Of a stretch of 64,000 bases of DNA, positions 9,418 to 18,001 are shown in pieces. Below the pieces are notes generated by a model, which had not been told where the DNA came from, ran no database searches, and saw nothing but the letters and a program-made list of their open reading frames with translations. Made by a program: the position numbers and the translations under genes. Location of the stretch: assembly GCF_000807775.2 (NCBI RefSeq), contig NZ_CP047385.1, forward strand, positions 4,898,001 to 4,962,000, read 5' to 3'. This DNA is from Pandoraea fibrosis (GTDB taxonomy: Bacteria > Pseudomonadota > Gammaproteobacteria > Burkholderiales > Burkholderiaceae). The stretch's first letter is position 1. The number at the start of each line of letters is the position of its first letter.

Positions 9418-9555
9418 TTCCTGCCAACTCCTGGATTGCGTGAATGCATCGGTTCAACGGCGTCGCCACGGTGTCTGAGACGGTGCGCAGCGAGGGGGAT
9501 GCCGCACCAGACGCACGTCTGGCGATTCGATGTGATCAAGGATAGGCGAGAAAAA

Positions 9556-9583
9556 ATTGCAATAAAATATCTTTAATTGCAAT
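9556..9583. promoter_or_regulatory. Putative operator: ATTGCAAT-N12-ATTGCAAT
   Basis: Two perfect copies of the 8-bp palindrome ATTGCAAT at 9556-9563 and 9576-9583, centres exactly 20 bp apart and so on the same DNA face. They sit in the divergent promoter region between the FAD oxidase (starts 9417, minus) and the aldehyde dehydrogenase (starts 9686, plus). The spacer is all A/T except one C. A matching element lies at 1850-1877 beside the iclR gene. Operator function is inference. Confidence 0.6.
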
Positions 9584-9685
9584 GCACTCATTTTAGGTGT
9601 TTATGCGGATGCCGCCTTTCCGGCGGTCAACCGCCTCATGAGTTAAGTGATAATGAGCGTCACCCCCACACGAGGTGACGTCGAC

Positions 9686-11152
9686 ATGCCCGAAGCTACA
9701 CACTTCATCGGCAATCAATGGGTCGCATCCGCCAGGCGGCCCGGCATTTCTGCCACGCCTGCCACCGCCGTCATTCCTGTTATCGATCCGTCCGACGGAC
9801 AGCCCTTTGCGGAAATCGCCCGGGGCGACGCCGAGGACATCGACCGCGCCGTCAAAGCCGCGCGAGCCGCCTTCGAGGGCGACTGGGGACGCACTGCCGC
9901 CGCCGAGCGTGGCCGCATGCTGTACGCGCTGGCGAATACCCTGGCAAGGCATCACGAAGAACTCGCGCAACTCGAAGCCCGCGACACCGGCAAGCCGCTC
10001 AAACAAGCGCGCGCCGACGCCGCCGCGATCGTGCGCTACTTCGAGTTCTATGCAGGCGCCGCCGACAAGCTGCACGGCGAGACGATCCCCTACCAGCAGG
10101 GCTTCACCGTGTTCACGGTGCGCGAGCCGCATGGCGTGACCGGCCACATCATTCCCTGGAACTATCCGTTGCAGATCTTCGGGCGCAGCGTGGCCGCCGC
10201 GCTCGCGACCGGCAATGCGTGCGTTGTCAAACCGGCGGAGGACGCCTGCCTGTCGCTGCTGCGCGTGGCCGAGTTGTCGCTCGACGCCGGGCTGCCTCCC
10301 GGCGCACTCAATATCGTGACGGGGTATGGCGCGCAAGCCGGTGCGGCCCTCGCACGGCATCCCGGCATCGACCATATTTCGTTCACCGGCTCGCCCGCAA
10401 CGGGCACGTTGATCTCGCAAATGGCGGCCGAAAACCATACGCCGGTCACGCTGGAACTCGGTGGCAAGTCGCCCCAGATCATCTTTGCCGATGCCGACAT
10501 GGAGGCCGTGTTGCCTGTGGTCGTCAACGCCATCGTGCAAAACGCCGGGCAGACATGCTCGGCCGGCAGCCGTCTGCTGGTCGAGCGCGATGCCTACGAA
10601 ACCGTGCTCGCGCATCTGGCCGAGGCATTCGCGCACTTGCGCGTGGGGCCGTCGCACGACGACCTCGATCTCGGCCCGCTGATCAACGCCCGTCAACAGC
10701 AACGCGTGTGGGACTTTCTGTCCGAAGCGCAACACGACGGCATTGCCGTCATGTCGCAAGGCGAAGTCGTGGGCAGTGCGCCGCAGGCCGGGTTCTATCA
10801 GGCCCCCACCCTGCTGCGCGATGTGCCCGCCACCCATCGTCTCGCCCGCGAGGAGGTGTTTGGCCCAGTGCTCGCCGCCATGCCGTTCACCGACGAGGCC
10901 GACGCCGTGCGGCTGGCCAACGGCACGCTCTACGGACTCGCGGCAGGGGTCTGGACACGCGACGGCGGGCGTCAGATGCGACTCGCGCGCGCCATTCGGG
11001 CAGGACAGATCTTCATCAACAACTACGGTGCCGGCGGTGGCGTGGAGTTGCCATTTGGCGGCATGCGGCACTCCGGTCACGGGCGCGAAAAAGGTTTCGA
11101 AGCGCTTTATGGCTTCACCACGCTCAAGACGGTCGCCATCCGTCACGGGTAA
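9686..11152 (+). CDS. NAD(P)-dependent aldehyde dehydrogenase
   Basis: A 488-residue ALDH superfamily enzyme oxidising an aldehyde to the acid. Catalytic Cys291 is in NAGQTCSAGSRLL, general base Glu257 in VTLELGGKSPQ, and the oxyanion Asn159 in PWNYPL. The NAD loop is FTGSPATG. The frame opens at a GTG at 9647, but ATG 9686 has a GAGGTG ribosome site 8 bp upstream and gives the normal N-terminus. It heads the plus-strand set (ALDH, SDR, MFS) and is divergent from the FAD oxidase. The substrate is probably an aldehyde produced by the DapA-family lyase or by the SDR. Specific naming is not justified. Confidence 0.92.
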   Translation: MPEATHFIGNQWVASARRPGISATPATAVIPVIDPSDGQPFAEIARGDAEDIDRAVKAARAAFEGDWGRTAAAERGRMLYALANTLARHHEELAQLEARDTGKPLKQARADAAAIVRYFEFYAGAADKLHGETIPYQQGFTVFTVREPHGVTGHIIPWNYPLQIFGRSVAAALATGNACVVKPAEDACLSLLRVAELSLDAGLPPGALNIVTGYGAQAGAALARHPGIDHISFTGSPATGTLISQMAAENHTPVTLELGGKSPQIIFADADMEAVLPVVVNAIVQNAGQTCSAGSRLLVERDAYETVLAHLAEAFAHLRVGPSHDDLDLGPLINARQQQRVWDFLSEAQHDGIAVMSQGEVVGSAPQAGFYQAPTLLRDVPATHRLAREEVFGPVLAAMPFTDEADAVRLANGTLYGLAAGVWTRDGGRQMRLARAIRAGQIFINNYGAGGGVELPFGGMRHSGHGREKGFEALYGFTTLKTVAIRHG

Positions 11153-11294
11153 TACCGCTCGCCAGACTGACAACGATCAATAACGATTGCTTCACGGCTT
11201 CCCGCAGCACCCGACCTGATTCAGATCGCAGCGAAGCGCGGCCCCTTCATCGACCGCGCGCTTCGTCACAACACGGCAACTCAGGAGACAAGGC

Positions 11295-12053
11295 ATGCGT
11301 TTGCAAGAGAAAGTGGCCATCGTGACCGGCGCCGGTTCCGGCTTCGGCGAGGGCATCGCCAAGACGTTTGCACGCGAGGGCGCGGCGGTCATCGTCAATG
11401 ATCTGCATCGGGAAGCCGGCGAGCGCGTTGCCGGTGAAATCGCCGAAGCCGGCGGTCGCGCCGCGTTCGTGTACGGCGACGTATCCCGCGAAGACGATCA
11501 CGTCACCCTGCTCGACGAAGCCGTCACGCGCTTCGGCCATCTCGACATCGTGGTCAACAACGCAGGCACCACGCATCGCAACAAGCCGCTGCTCGAAGTC
11601 ACGGAGGCCGAGTTCGACCGCGTGTACGCCGTGAACGTCAAAAGCATCTTCTGGAGTGCGCGCGCAGTCATTCCCTATTTCCTGCAACACGGCGGCGGCG
11701 CGATGATCAATATCGCGTCGACGGCGGGGGTGCGCCCGCGTCCCGGGCTGGTCTGGTACAACGGCAGCAAGGGCGCAGTCATCACCGCCAGCAAGGCGAT
11801 GGCCGCCGAATTCGGTCCGCACAACATCCGCGTGAACTGCGTGAATCCGGTCATTGGCGACACGGGCCTGACGGCCGAATTCATGGGCGTGCCCAACACC
11901 CCCGAGAATCGCGCCAAATTCCTCGCCGGCATTCCGCTCGGGCGTTTCTCCACGCCACAGGACATTGCCAACGCCTGCCTCTATCTCGCCAGCGACGACG
12001 CCGCCTTCATCACCGGTGTCTGTCTGGAGGTCGACGGCGGACGTTGCATCTGA
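11295..12053 (+). CDS. Short-chain dehydrogenase/reductase (SDR)
   Basis: A 252-residue classical SDR. The Rossmann glycine motif TGAGSGFG is at 11-18, NNAG near 88-91, and the catalytic triad is Ser142 (NIASTAG), Tyr155 and Lys159 (WYNGSKG). Asp36 after the second strand favours NAD over NADP. The C-terminal FITGVCLEVDGGRCI is typical. A strong AGGAGAC site precedes the ATG. It lies 142 bp after the aldehyde dehydrogenase and before the MFS permease, so it is presumably an alcohol/hydroxyacid-ketone oxidoreductase of the same pathway. Relatives are often named glucose 1-dehydrogenase, which should not be taken as the substrate. Confidence 0.92.
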   Translation: MRLQEKVAIVTGAGSGFGEGIAKTFAREGAAVIVNDLHREAGERVAGEIAEAGGRAAFVYGDVSREDDHVTLLDEAVTRFGHLDIVVNNAGTTHRNKPLLEVTEAEFDRVYAVNVKSIFWSARAVIPYFLQHGGGAMINIASTAGVRPRPGLVWYNGSKGAVITASKAMAAEFGPHNIRVNCVNPVIGDTGLTAEFMGVPNTPENRAKFLAGIPLGRFSTPQDIANACLYLASDDAAFITGVCLEVDGGRCI

Positions 12054-12146
12054 GCGCTCCATCGCATTTGCAGTCGTAGCACCCGTAGTTGTCGCACTCA
12101 CACCATAACGACAGACAACACAACGTCAATCTCGGAGGAGATTCGT

Positions 12147-13463
12147 ATGAACAGCGTTCCGACGCCCCCCTCGCCGATGGTCAGCACGCCATCGGCGGAC
12201 TTTGAAGCGGCCACCTACCGCAAGGTCGGCTGGCGGCTGATTCCGTTCCTGCTGCTGTGCTATGTGGTCGCGTACCTCGACCGTGTCAACGTCGGCTTCG
12301 CCAAGTTGCAGATGGTCGGCGACCTGCAATTCTCCGAGACGGTATTCGGTCTCGGGGCAGGCATCTTCTTCATCGGTTACTTCATCTTCGAAGTGCCGAG
12401 CAACGTGATCCTTCACCGCGTGGGCGCGCGCGTGTGGATCGCGCGGATCATGATTTCGTGGGGCATCATCTCGGGCGCGACGATGTTCGTCACCACGCCC
12501 GCGATGTTCTACATCATGCGATTCCTGCTCGGCGTGGCCGAAGCCGGCTTCTTCCCGGGCATCATCCTGTACATCACGTATTGGTACCCGGCCTCGCGGC
12601 GCGGACGCATGACCGCCTGGTTCATGACGGCCGTGGCCCTCTCGGGTCTCATCGGCGGCCCCCTGTCGGGCTGGATTCTCAAGGACATGAGCGGCGTTTC
12701 CGGTCTGGCCGGCTGGCAATGGATGTTCCTGATCGAAGCGATTCCATCGGTGGTGATCGGCCTTGCCGTGCTGTTCATTCTCGACGACCGCATTCGCGAC
12801 GCCAAATGGCTCAACGACGAAGAGAAGTCGATGCTCGAGCGCAACATCGCCAGCGACGTGCTGACCAAAGAAGACCTGCCGCTGCGTCAGGTGTTCTCCA
12901 GCCCGCGCGTGTGGATGATGAGCCTCATCTACTTCTCGTTCGTGATCGGGTTGTACGGCGTGGGCTTCTGGCTGCCGACGATCATCAAGAGCACCGGCGT
13001 GACCGATCCGTTGCACATTGGCCTGCTCACCGCGATTCCGTACTTCTTCGCGGTGATTGCGATGGTCGTGGTCGGGCGCCGCTCCGATCTGCGCGGGGAG
13101 CGTCGCTGGCACATTGCGATCCCGGCATTCATCGGCGCCATCGGGCTATTCCTCTCGACGGTCTGGAGCCACAACACGTCGCTCGCCATGTTCGCGCTGA
13201 CGCTGGCCACCATGGGCATCATGATCGTGCTGCCACTGTTCTGGAGTCTGCCGACCGCCTTCCTCGGCGGCACGGCGGCCGCCGCCGGTATCGCGATGAT
13301 CAACTCGCTGGGCAATCTGGCGGGCTTTGTCGGCCCGTATCTGATCGGCTTTCTCAAGGACGCCACCCAGAGCACCAACAGCGGCATGTTCCTGCTCACG
13401 GTCTTCATGATTCTGGGCGGACTGCTCACGCTCTCGGTCCCCGCGCGGCTCGTGAACAAGTGA
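12147..13463 (+). CDS. MFS transporter, anion:cation symporter (ACS) type
   Basis: A 438-residue inner-membrane protein with twelve predicted helices and the ACS-family opening YRKVGWRLIPFLLLCYVVAYLDRVNVGFAKLQM. The motif after helix 2-3 and the EAGFFPGIILYITYWYP segment are characteristic of the phthalate/tartrate/glucarate permease group, which import organic acids with protons. GGAGGAG immediately upstream makes the ATG at 12147 secure. Last gene of the plus-strand catabolic set. It gives the cluster a second uptake route besides the ABC importer. A terminator follows at 13563. Confidence 0.92.
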   Translation: MNSVPTPPSPMVSTPSADFEAATYRKVGWRLIPFLLLCYVVAYLDRVNVGFAKLQMVGDLQFSETVFGLGAGIFFIGYFIFEVPSNVILHRVGARVWIARIMISWGIISGATMFVTTPAMFYIMRFLLGVAEAGFFPGIILYITYWYPASRRGRMTAWFMTAVALSGLIGGPLSGWILKDMSGVSGLAGWQWMFLIEAIPSVVIGLAVLFILDDRIRDAKWLNDEEKSMLERNIASDVLTKEDLPLRQVFSSPRVWMMSLIYFSFVIGLYGVGFWLPTIIKSTGVTDPLHIGLLTAIPYFFAVIAMVVVGRRSDLRGERRWHIAIPAFIGAIGLFLSTVWSHNTSLAMFALTLATMGIMIVLPLFWSLPTAFLGGTAAAAGIAMINSLGNLAGFVGPYLIGFLKDATQSTNSGMFLLTVFMILGGLLTLSVPARLVNK

Positions 13464-13562
13464 CGGCCCGGCAGATCGCCTGACGAAACTTCGTCTTGGC
13501 GATCGAGACCAAGGCGCCACGGGGCCGCTGGCCGGGTGGCCCCCTTGGGAGTAACATGCACG

Positions 13563-13594
13563 AGGCCGTCCTTGCCGGGACGGCCTGTTTTTTT
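13563..13594 (+). terminator. Rho-independent terminator after the MFS gene
   Basis: AGGCCGTCC (13563-13571) pairs with GGACGGCCT (13578-13586) and is followed by G and seven Ts. It closes the plus-strand catabolic operon and ends only 17 bp before the ATG of the next gene, so that gene needs a promoter inside or upstream of the hairpin or depends on read-through. Confidence 0.85.
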
Positions 13595-13611
13595 GCCCCC
13601 CAAGAATCCGC

Positions 13612-15126
13612 ATGCCCGCCAACGACTCACAGACGACGCCGGCCGGCGTCTCGCTCACGCCCGCTGAGGTCAAGTCGATCCTCTCCGGTCTGCTGCTGAT
13701 CATGTTTCTCGGCTCGCTCGACCAGACCATCGTCGCGCCGGCCCTGCCGACCATCGCCCGGGACCTCGGCAGCTTCGACGCCGTGTCATGGGTCGTTACC
13801 GCTTACCTGCTCTCGTCCACGGCCATTACGCCCATCGTGGGCAAACTCTCCGATCTGCTCGGGCGGCGCGTCATCATCGCCGTGAGCGTGACGGTCTTCC
13901 TCGTGGGATCGGTGCTGTGCGCCCTCGCGCCGAGCATGCTCGCGCTGATCCTCGCGCGCGGGGTGCAGGGTCTGGGCGGCGGCGGCCTGATTGCCTTGTC
14001 CAACACGGTAATCGCCGACATCGTCTCGCCGCGTGAGCGTGGCCGGTATCAGGGCTATATCTCCGGCATGTTCGCCGTCTCCGGTGTGGCGGGTCCCGTC
14101 ACCGGCGGTGTGTTCGCCCAGTATCTGAACTGGACGCTCATCTTCTGGATCAACCTCCCGCTCGGCATACTCGCCATCTACCTGAGCGACCGGGCATTGC
14201 GACGTCTGCCGCGTCGCGAAGGCAAACCGAGCATCGATTACCTCGGGTCGGTGCTGCTGATCGCCGCCACTGTCTGCCTGCTGCTGGCGCTCACCTGGGG
14301 CGGGCACCGCTACGCCTGGTTCTCGATGGAAATCAGCGGCCTGATCGTTGCCGCAGTGGTCGTTGGCGCCGTCTTCCTGCGTCATCAACGGACTGTGCGC
14401 GAGCCGTTGCTGCCGCTCGCGCTACTGGCCAACCCGGTGTTCCGGATGACGTCGACGATGGCGGTGCTGGTGATGATGGTCAACATCAGTATCGGGATCT
14501 ACGTGCCGCTTTATCTTCAGTTGCAGCGAGGCGAATCGGCCAGTCGCTCGGGGCTGATGCTGATCCTGCCGCTGTTGGGCATCGTGGTCGGCGCGCTCAG
14601 TTCGGGGCATTACATGCGCAAGACCGGACACTACAAGCGTCCGCCGCAGATCGGTCTGCCGGTGGCATTTCTCGGGCTCGCCACGATTGCGATGGGCGTG
14701 CAGTCGCTGCCCCTCGTGGTGATCGGGCTGTGCCTCGGATGCGTCGGGATCGGCTTCGGCTCGGCCATGCCGGTCATGACGGTGGCCACGCAAAACGCTG
14801 TCGCGCCACGCGATATCGGCATTGCGACGGCCGCGCACGCGTTCTTCCGTGCCCTCGGGGGCATGATCGGTGTGGCCATGTTCGGCGCACTGATCGTCGG
14901 CCTGCTGGTCTCCGGCTCGGGAGAGAGCGGCGCACCGCGAGAACTCACCGACTTCCTGCGCCCGGGCGGCGCACCGGCGGGAATGGAAGATCATCTGCGG
15001 CTCGCGTTCGGCGCGTTCTTCGCCGGCAGTGCACTGATCTCGGCGCTCGCCATCGTCGCCCTCGGACGACTGCCGGAATTGCCGTTGCGTCAGAGTTCGG
15101 GGAACGAGGCCACGGCCATCGAGTAA
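13612..15126 (+). CDS. DHA2-family (EmrB/QacA-like) MFS multidrug exporter
   Basis: A 504-residue protein with about fourteen predicted membrane segments, the size of the drug:H+ antiporter-2 family. It opens with LIMFLGSLDQTIVAPALPTIARDLG (motif D1 region). It then has VGKLSDLLGRR (motif A), the RGVQGLGGGGLIALSNTVIADI segment and GPVTGGVFAQYLNWTLIFWINLPLG (antiporter motif C), a DHA2 hallmark. No membrane-fusion partner or regulator gene is adjacent, so it probably acts alone as a toxic-compound exporter. The start ATG has only a weak ribosome site and lies just after the terminator of the preceding operon. Confidence 0.92.
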   Translation: MPANDSQTTPAGVSLTPAEVKSILSGLLLIMFLGSLDQTIVAPALPTIARDLGSFDAVSWVVTAYLLSSTAITPIVGKLSDLLGRRVIIAVSVTVFLVGSVLCALAPSMLALILARGVQGLGGGGLIALSNTVIADIVSPRERGRYQGYISGMFAVSGVAGPVTGGVFAQYLNWTLIFWINLPLGILAIYLSDRALRRLPRREGKPSIDYLGSVLLIAATVCLLLALTWGGHRYAWFSMEISGLIVAAVVVGAVFLRHQRTVREPLLPLALLANPVFRMTSTMAVLVMMVNISIGIYVPLYLQLQRGESASRSGLMLILPLLGIVVGALSSGHYMRKTGHYKRPPQIGLPVAFLGLATIAMGVQSLPLVVIGLCLGCVGIGFGSAMPVMTVATQNAVAPRDIGIATAAHAFFRALGGMIGVAMFGALIVGLLVSGSGESGAPRELTDFLRPGGAPAGMEDHLRLAFGAFFAGSALISALAIVALGRLPELPLRQSSGNEATAIE

Positions 15127-15258
15127 CAAGGGAACACAAGAGAACAATTCCCGCGCGCGCGATGCGCGGTTATGCAAAGCCCGGACGCGCGCCGCAAAGT
15201 ACGGCGTCGGGCAACGCGGCAAAGTGCGGACTCCCGTTCATCACATCAGGAGTCCGTA

Positions 15259-16704
15259 TTGTTTCCGTCTTCCCTTCCCAGCACGACCGCGTCGCCTAGC
15301 ACGACGACGGATACGACCCCTGCGGCTACGGCCGCCACGACCCGCAGCGACCCGGGGACCACGACCGCAACGTCATCGCGCACCGCCCTTCTCGCCGACT
15401 TCCGGCAGGCCGTGCAACTCCCGCTCAATGCATCGCAGCCCCCGACTCAGGCGCCGCCGCGCGTCGCGCAGGACCCGACAGCGGTGATCCCGCTTTCATG
15501 GCCCGACATGCTTCTCGATTTTGGGGGGGCCTTTCAGAATCCTGCGGCAGGCCTGCTCGCATCGGAAGTGCCCGGGGGATCGAATCCGATGTCGCCGTGG
15601 TCCGCGCTGCGCCCGCCGATGAACAAACGCCCCTTCGACATCGCCTTCAGTGATGAGAGCCCTGCCGCCCTGGCAGCGGGCCGGATCCGGCTCATGGCCT
15701 TGCCGGAGATTGCGCCACTGGAGCCTACGCCATCCACGTCGGGCATCGGACGCAGATCGGGCGTCTCGATCTCGGACAACGTGCTGCGCAAGACGCTGCT
15801 CGCCCTCTCGGACGCCAACGCGCAAGCCGGCGACTGGCTGGACAGGCTCGAGTCGCTTGCCGTCGACACGGCATTGCAAAATGGCCCATATCTGGATGCC
15901 CGCTACCTGCTCGAAGGGCTCGTCCGGCGGCTGGAGGCGGAGCAGGCCATCGACCCGTGGCCGGTGGCGTTCGAGCGTGTCGTGTCGCTCATCACTCGCT
16001 TCGAATCCCGCACCGCGGATGCCGTAAGAGCCCTGCTGCTCACGCATGACAACGGGTCGCGCGACGAAGCGATCCTGCTTGCCGGGGCGTCGACGCACAC
16101 GAGCATCGATCGCCTGATCGCCCATCGGCTTCACGCAATTGCCGACATGCCCGCAGAACATCGCCTCAGCGCCTGGAGCGATTTGCTCGCCGGCCTGCGA
16201 CGCTCGACAGCCGGCGTCAACGCCGAACGACTCGCCACGCTGGCGACGTTCATTCACTTGTTACCGGCCCCGGAGCAGCGAAAGGCTGCCGACACGATCG
16301 TTACCTCGACCGGCGCGCTGAGCAACCATGACGGATGGAGCGAACTCACGAAAACACTCCTCGACGCCGTTGCACCCGCCGACAAGGTGGCCGTCGCTCG
16401 CGCGATGGTGCACCCGGATCGAGGTCTGTACGGCACGCCCATGAAAGCCACCGTGGCGGTCATCGCCGATCACATCGAACGGGTCCCCCGGCAAGCGGCC
16501 CGCGACTTGCTCGCACACCTCATCGACATCGCCGCGACGGAGGGGGATTTCGACCATCTGGTCTTCTCGTGCGACGAGTGCATCGAGATGCTCCACGACC
16601 TGCATTCGACCTGTATAAGCGGAAATTTCAACGATCTCGCCACGCATGTGCATGGCAAGCTTGTCGAGGCGTTCGAAAACTACCGATCGGCAGTGCTCGA
16701 CTGA
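15259..16704 (+). CDS. Unrecognised protein with Ser/Thr-rich N-terminus and helical repeats
   Basis: I do not recognise this protein. The frame is open to 15172, but a TTG at 15259 with AGGAG six bases upstream is the best start, giving 481 residues. The first ~45 residues are almost only Ser, Thr, Ala and Pro, with no hydrophobic signal, followed by a Pro-rich disordered stretch to about 160. From about 180 to the end it is alpha-helical. Spaced segments there share an L/V-P-x3-R/K-x2-A pattern (ADMPAEHRLSA, HLLPAPEQRKAA, ERVPRQAARDL), suggesting degenerate helical repeats. Such a layout is seen in some type III secreted effectors, but no secretion gene is in the window. It lies alone between a drug exporter and hemY on opposite strands. 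Confidence 0.6.
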   Translation: MFPSSLPSTTASPSTTTDTTPAATAATTRSDPGTTTATSSRTALLADFRQAVQLPLNASQPPTQAPPRVAQDPTAVIPLSWPDMLLDFGGAFQNPAAGLLASEVPGGSNPMSPWSALRPPMNKRPFDIAFSDESPAALAAGRIRLMALPEIAPLEPTPSTSGIGRRSGVSISDNVLRKTLLALSDANAQAGDWLDRLESLAVDTALQNGPYLDARYLLEGLVRRLEAEQAIDPWPVAFERVVSLITRFESRTADAVRALLLTHDNGSRDEAILLAGASTHTSIDRLIAHRLHAIADMPAEHRLSAWSDLLAGLRRSTAGVNAERLATLATFIHLLPAPEQRKAADTIVTSTGALSNHDGWSELTKTLLDAVAPADKVAVARAMVHPDRGLYGTPMKATVAVIADHIERVPRQAARDLLAHLIDIAATEGDFDHLVFSCDECIEMLHDLHSTCISGNFNDLATHVHGKLVEAFENYRSAVLD

Positions 16705-16737
16705 CGCCGTCAGGGAGTAAGGGGAAGAAGAGGAATG

Positions 16738-16760
16738 GGCGCGCCCTCGGGCGCGCCTTT
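16738..16760 (+). terminator. Hairpin terminator candidate after the 15.3 kb gene
   Basis: GGCGCGCC at 16738-16745 and again at 16750-16757 form an 8-bp all-GC stem with loop CTCG, followed by only three Ts. It lies 34 bp after the plus-strand stop and in the gap convergent with hemY. Confidence 0.5.
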
Positions 16761-16818
16761 GACGCACACCGATGACAGGCGAGCGCGTCGCACGGAGGTC
16801 ATCGGTGTTTCGCGGGAC

Positions 16819-17991
16819 TTACGCGGTTGCGCAGGCCCGATAGTGGCGGTTGGCCTGTTCCATCTGGCCAAGTCCTTCGAAGAGTTGAGCCAACGCCAGA
16901 TGCACGCGCTGCTGCAAATGCCGCTCGTCGGTGTGACGCAGCGCGCCTTCGAGGAACGTCTGTGCCTTGCCCCACAGGCGCTGATGCTGACACAGCTTGC
17001 CCAGCGCGTAGAGCAGATCGGGATCGTTCGGATGGCGCTGCTGCCATGCCTCGGCTTTTTGGATGAGCGGCAGCGCGTCGCCGCCGGCACACTCCGCATA
17101 CCGTCGCAGCAGACGCGGGTCCCAATGCTCGGCCAGCGCAGCTTCCACAATGTCGCGGGCCTCGCGCGGACGATCGAGCGAGATCAGCAATTCCGCTGCC
17201 ACGTCGGCAATGCGCGCCGACGTGCGGGTATCGGCCGGCAGGTCATGCCAGCACTTGAGCAGGGCGTCGGCATCGTGCCGGTGATCGCGCAGAATCCCTT
17301 CGCTGGCGGTCTGCTTGAGCTTGGCGGCGAGCGCCGGATGCAGCGCCTCGCGCTTCTCCAGCACCTTGAGCAGATTCAGCACTTCGGGCCAATGCTTCAG
17401 ATGCTGATGCGCGCGCAATGCCACGAGCTGCGCCTGCATGCGGCGTGCGCCTTGCGCTCGCATCTCGGTAAGCGCTTCGAGCGCGCCTTCCGCATCGCGG
17501 GTATCGACGCGTAACTCAGCCGTTTGCAGCAGACGCGCCTCCTCCAGATTCGCCCCCTGTGCCTCGGCCAGCCATGCATCGCGGCGCGCAAACTCGCGCA
17601 TGCGATGCGCCGCCCGTGCCCCGATGATCGCCGCCACGCCACGGTTGTCGTCCTGTTCGGCCGCTTCGCGCGCCGCCTTCTCGGCACGCGTGTAGCGCCC
17701 CGCGAAGAGGTTCGCCACCGCGTCGCGCAACGCGATGTTCGCTCGGCGACTGCGTTGACGATTACGGTAAGCGGCCACGCGCTCCGGCATCTTGTAGATG
17801 TTGCGCAGGATACGAATGATGACGTACAGCGCAACGAACAAGGCCAGCAACGCCAGCACGAAAAGGTTCAGCGACACGTCCACACGGTACGGCGGCACCA
17901 GCATCACCACCTGTCCGTGATTGAACGTGGCCAGCACGGCAAAGCCGGCCGCCACCGCGAACAGGAGCGTCAACCAGATCAATCCTCGCAT
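16819..17991 (-). CDS. hemY: HemY, TPR-type membrane protein of the heme gene cluster
   Basis: A 390-residue protein of the proteobacterial HemY family (not the protoporphyrinogen oxidase called HemY in Bacillus). Two N-terminal membrane helices (about 3-21 and 42-62, LNLFVLALLALFVALYVIIRI) anchor a long cytoplasmic TPR-like helical domain. The C-terminal repeats include LLYALGKLCQHQRLWGKAQTFLEGALR and LALAQLFEGLGQMEQANRHYRA. It is not catalytic as far as known and may organise heme-pathway enzymes. It starts 10 bp after hemX and ends the hemC-hemD-hemX-hemY run. Confidence 0.93.
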   Translation of the reverse strand: MRGLIWLTLLFAVAAGFAVLATFNHGQVVMLVPPYRVDVSLNLFVLALLALFVALYVIIRILRNIYKMPERVAAYRNRQRSRRANIALRDAVANLFAGRYTRAEKAAREAAEQDDNRGVAAIIGARAAHRMREFARRDAWLAEAQGANLEEARLLQTAELRVDTRDAEGALEALTEMRAQGARRMQAQLVALRAHQHLKHWPEVLNLLKVLEKREALHPALAAKLKQTASEGILRDHRHDADALLKCWHDLPADTRTSARIADVAAELLISLDRPREARDIVEAALAEHWDPRLLRRYAECAGGDALPLIQKAEAWQQRHPNDPDLLYALGKLCQHQRLWGKAQTFLEGALRHTDERHLQQRVHLALAQLFEGLGQMEQANRHYRACATA

Positions 17992-18001
17992 GCGCGGCTC
18001 C

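Noticed and set aside
12054..12146. Third copy of the ATTGCAAT element before the MFS gene
   Set aside because: Only a loose GCATTTGCAG match without a partner box at 12-bp spacing.
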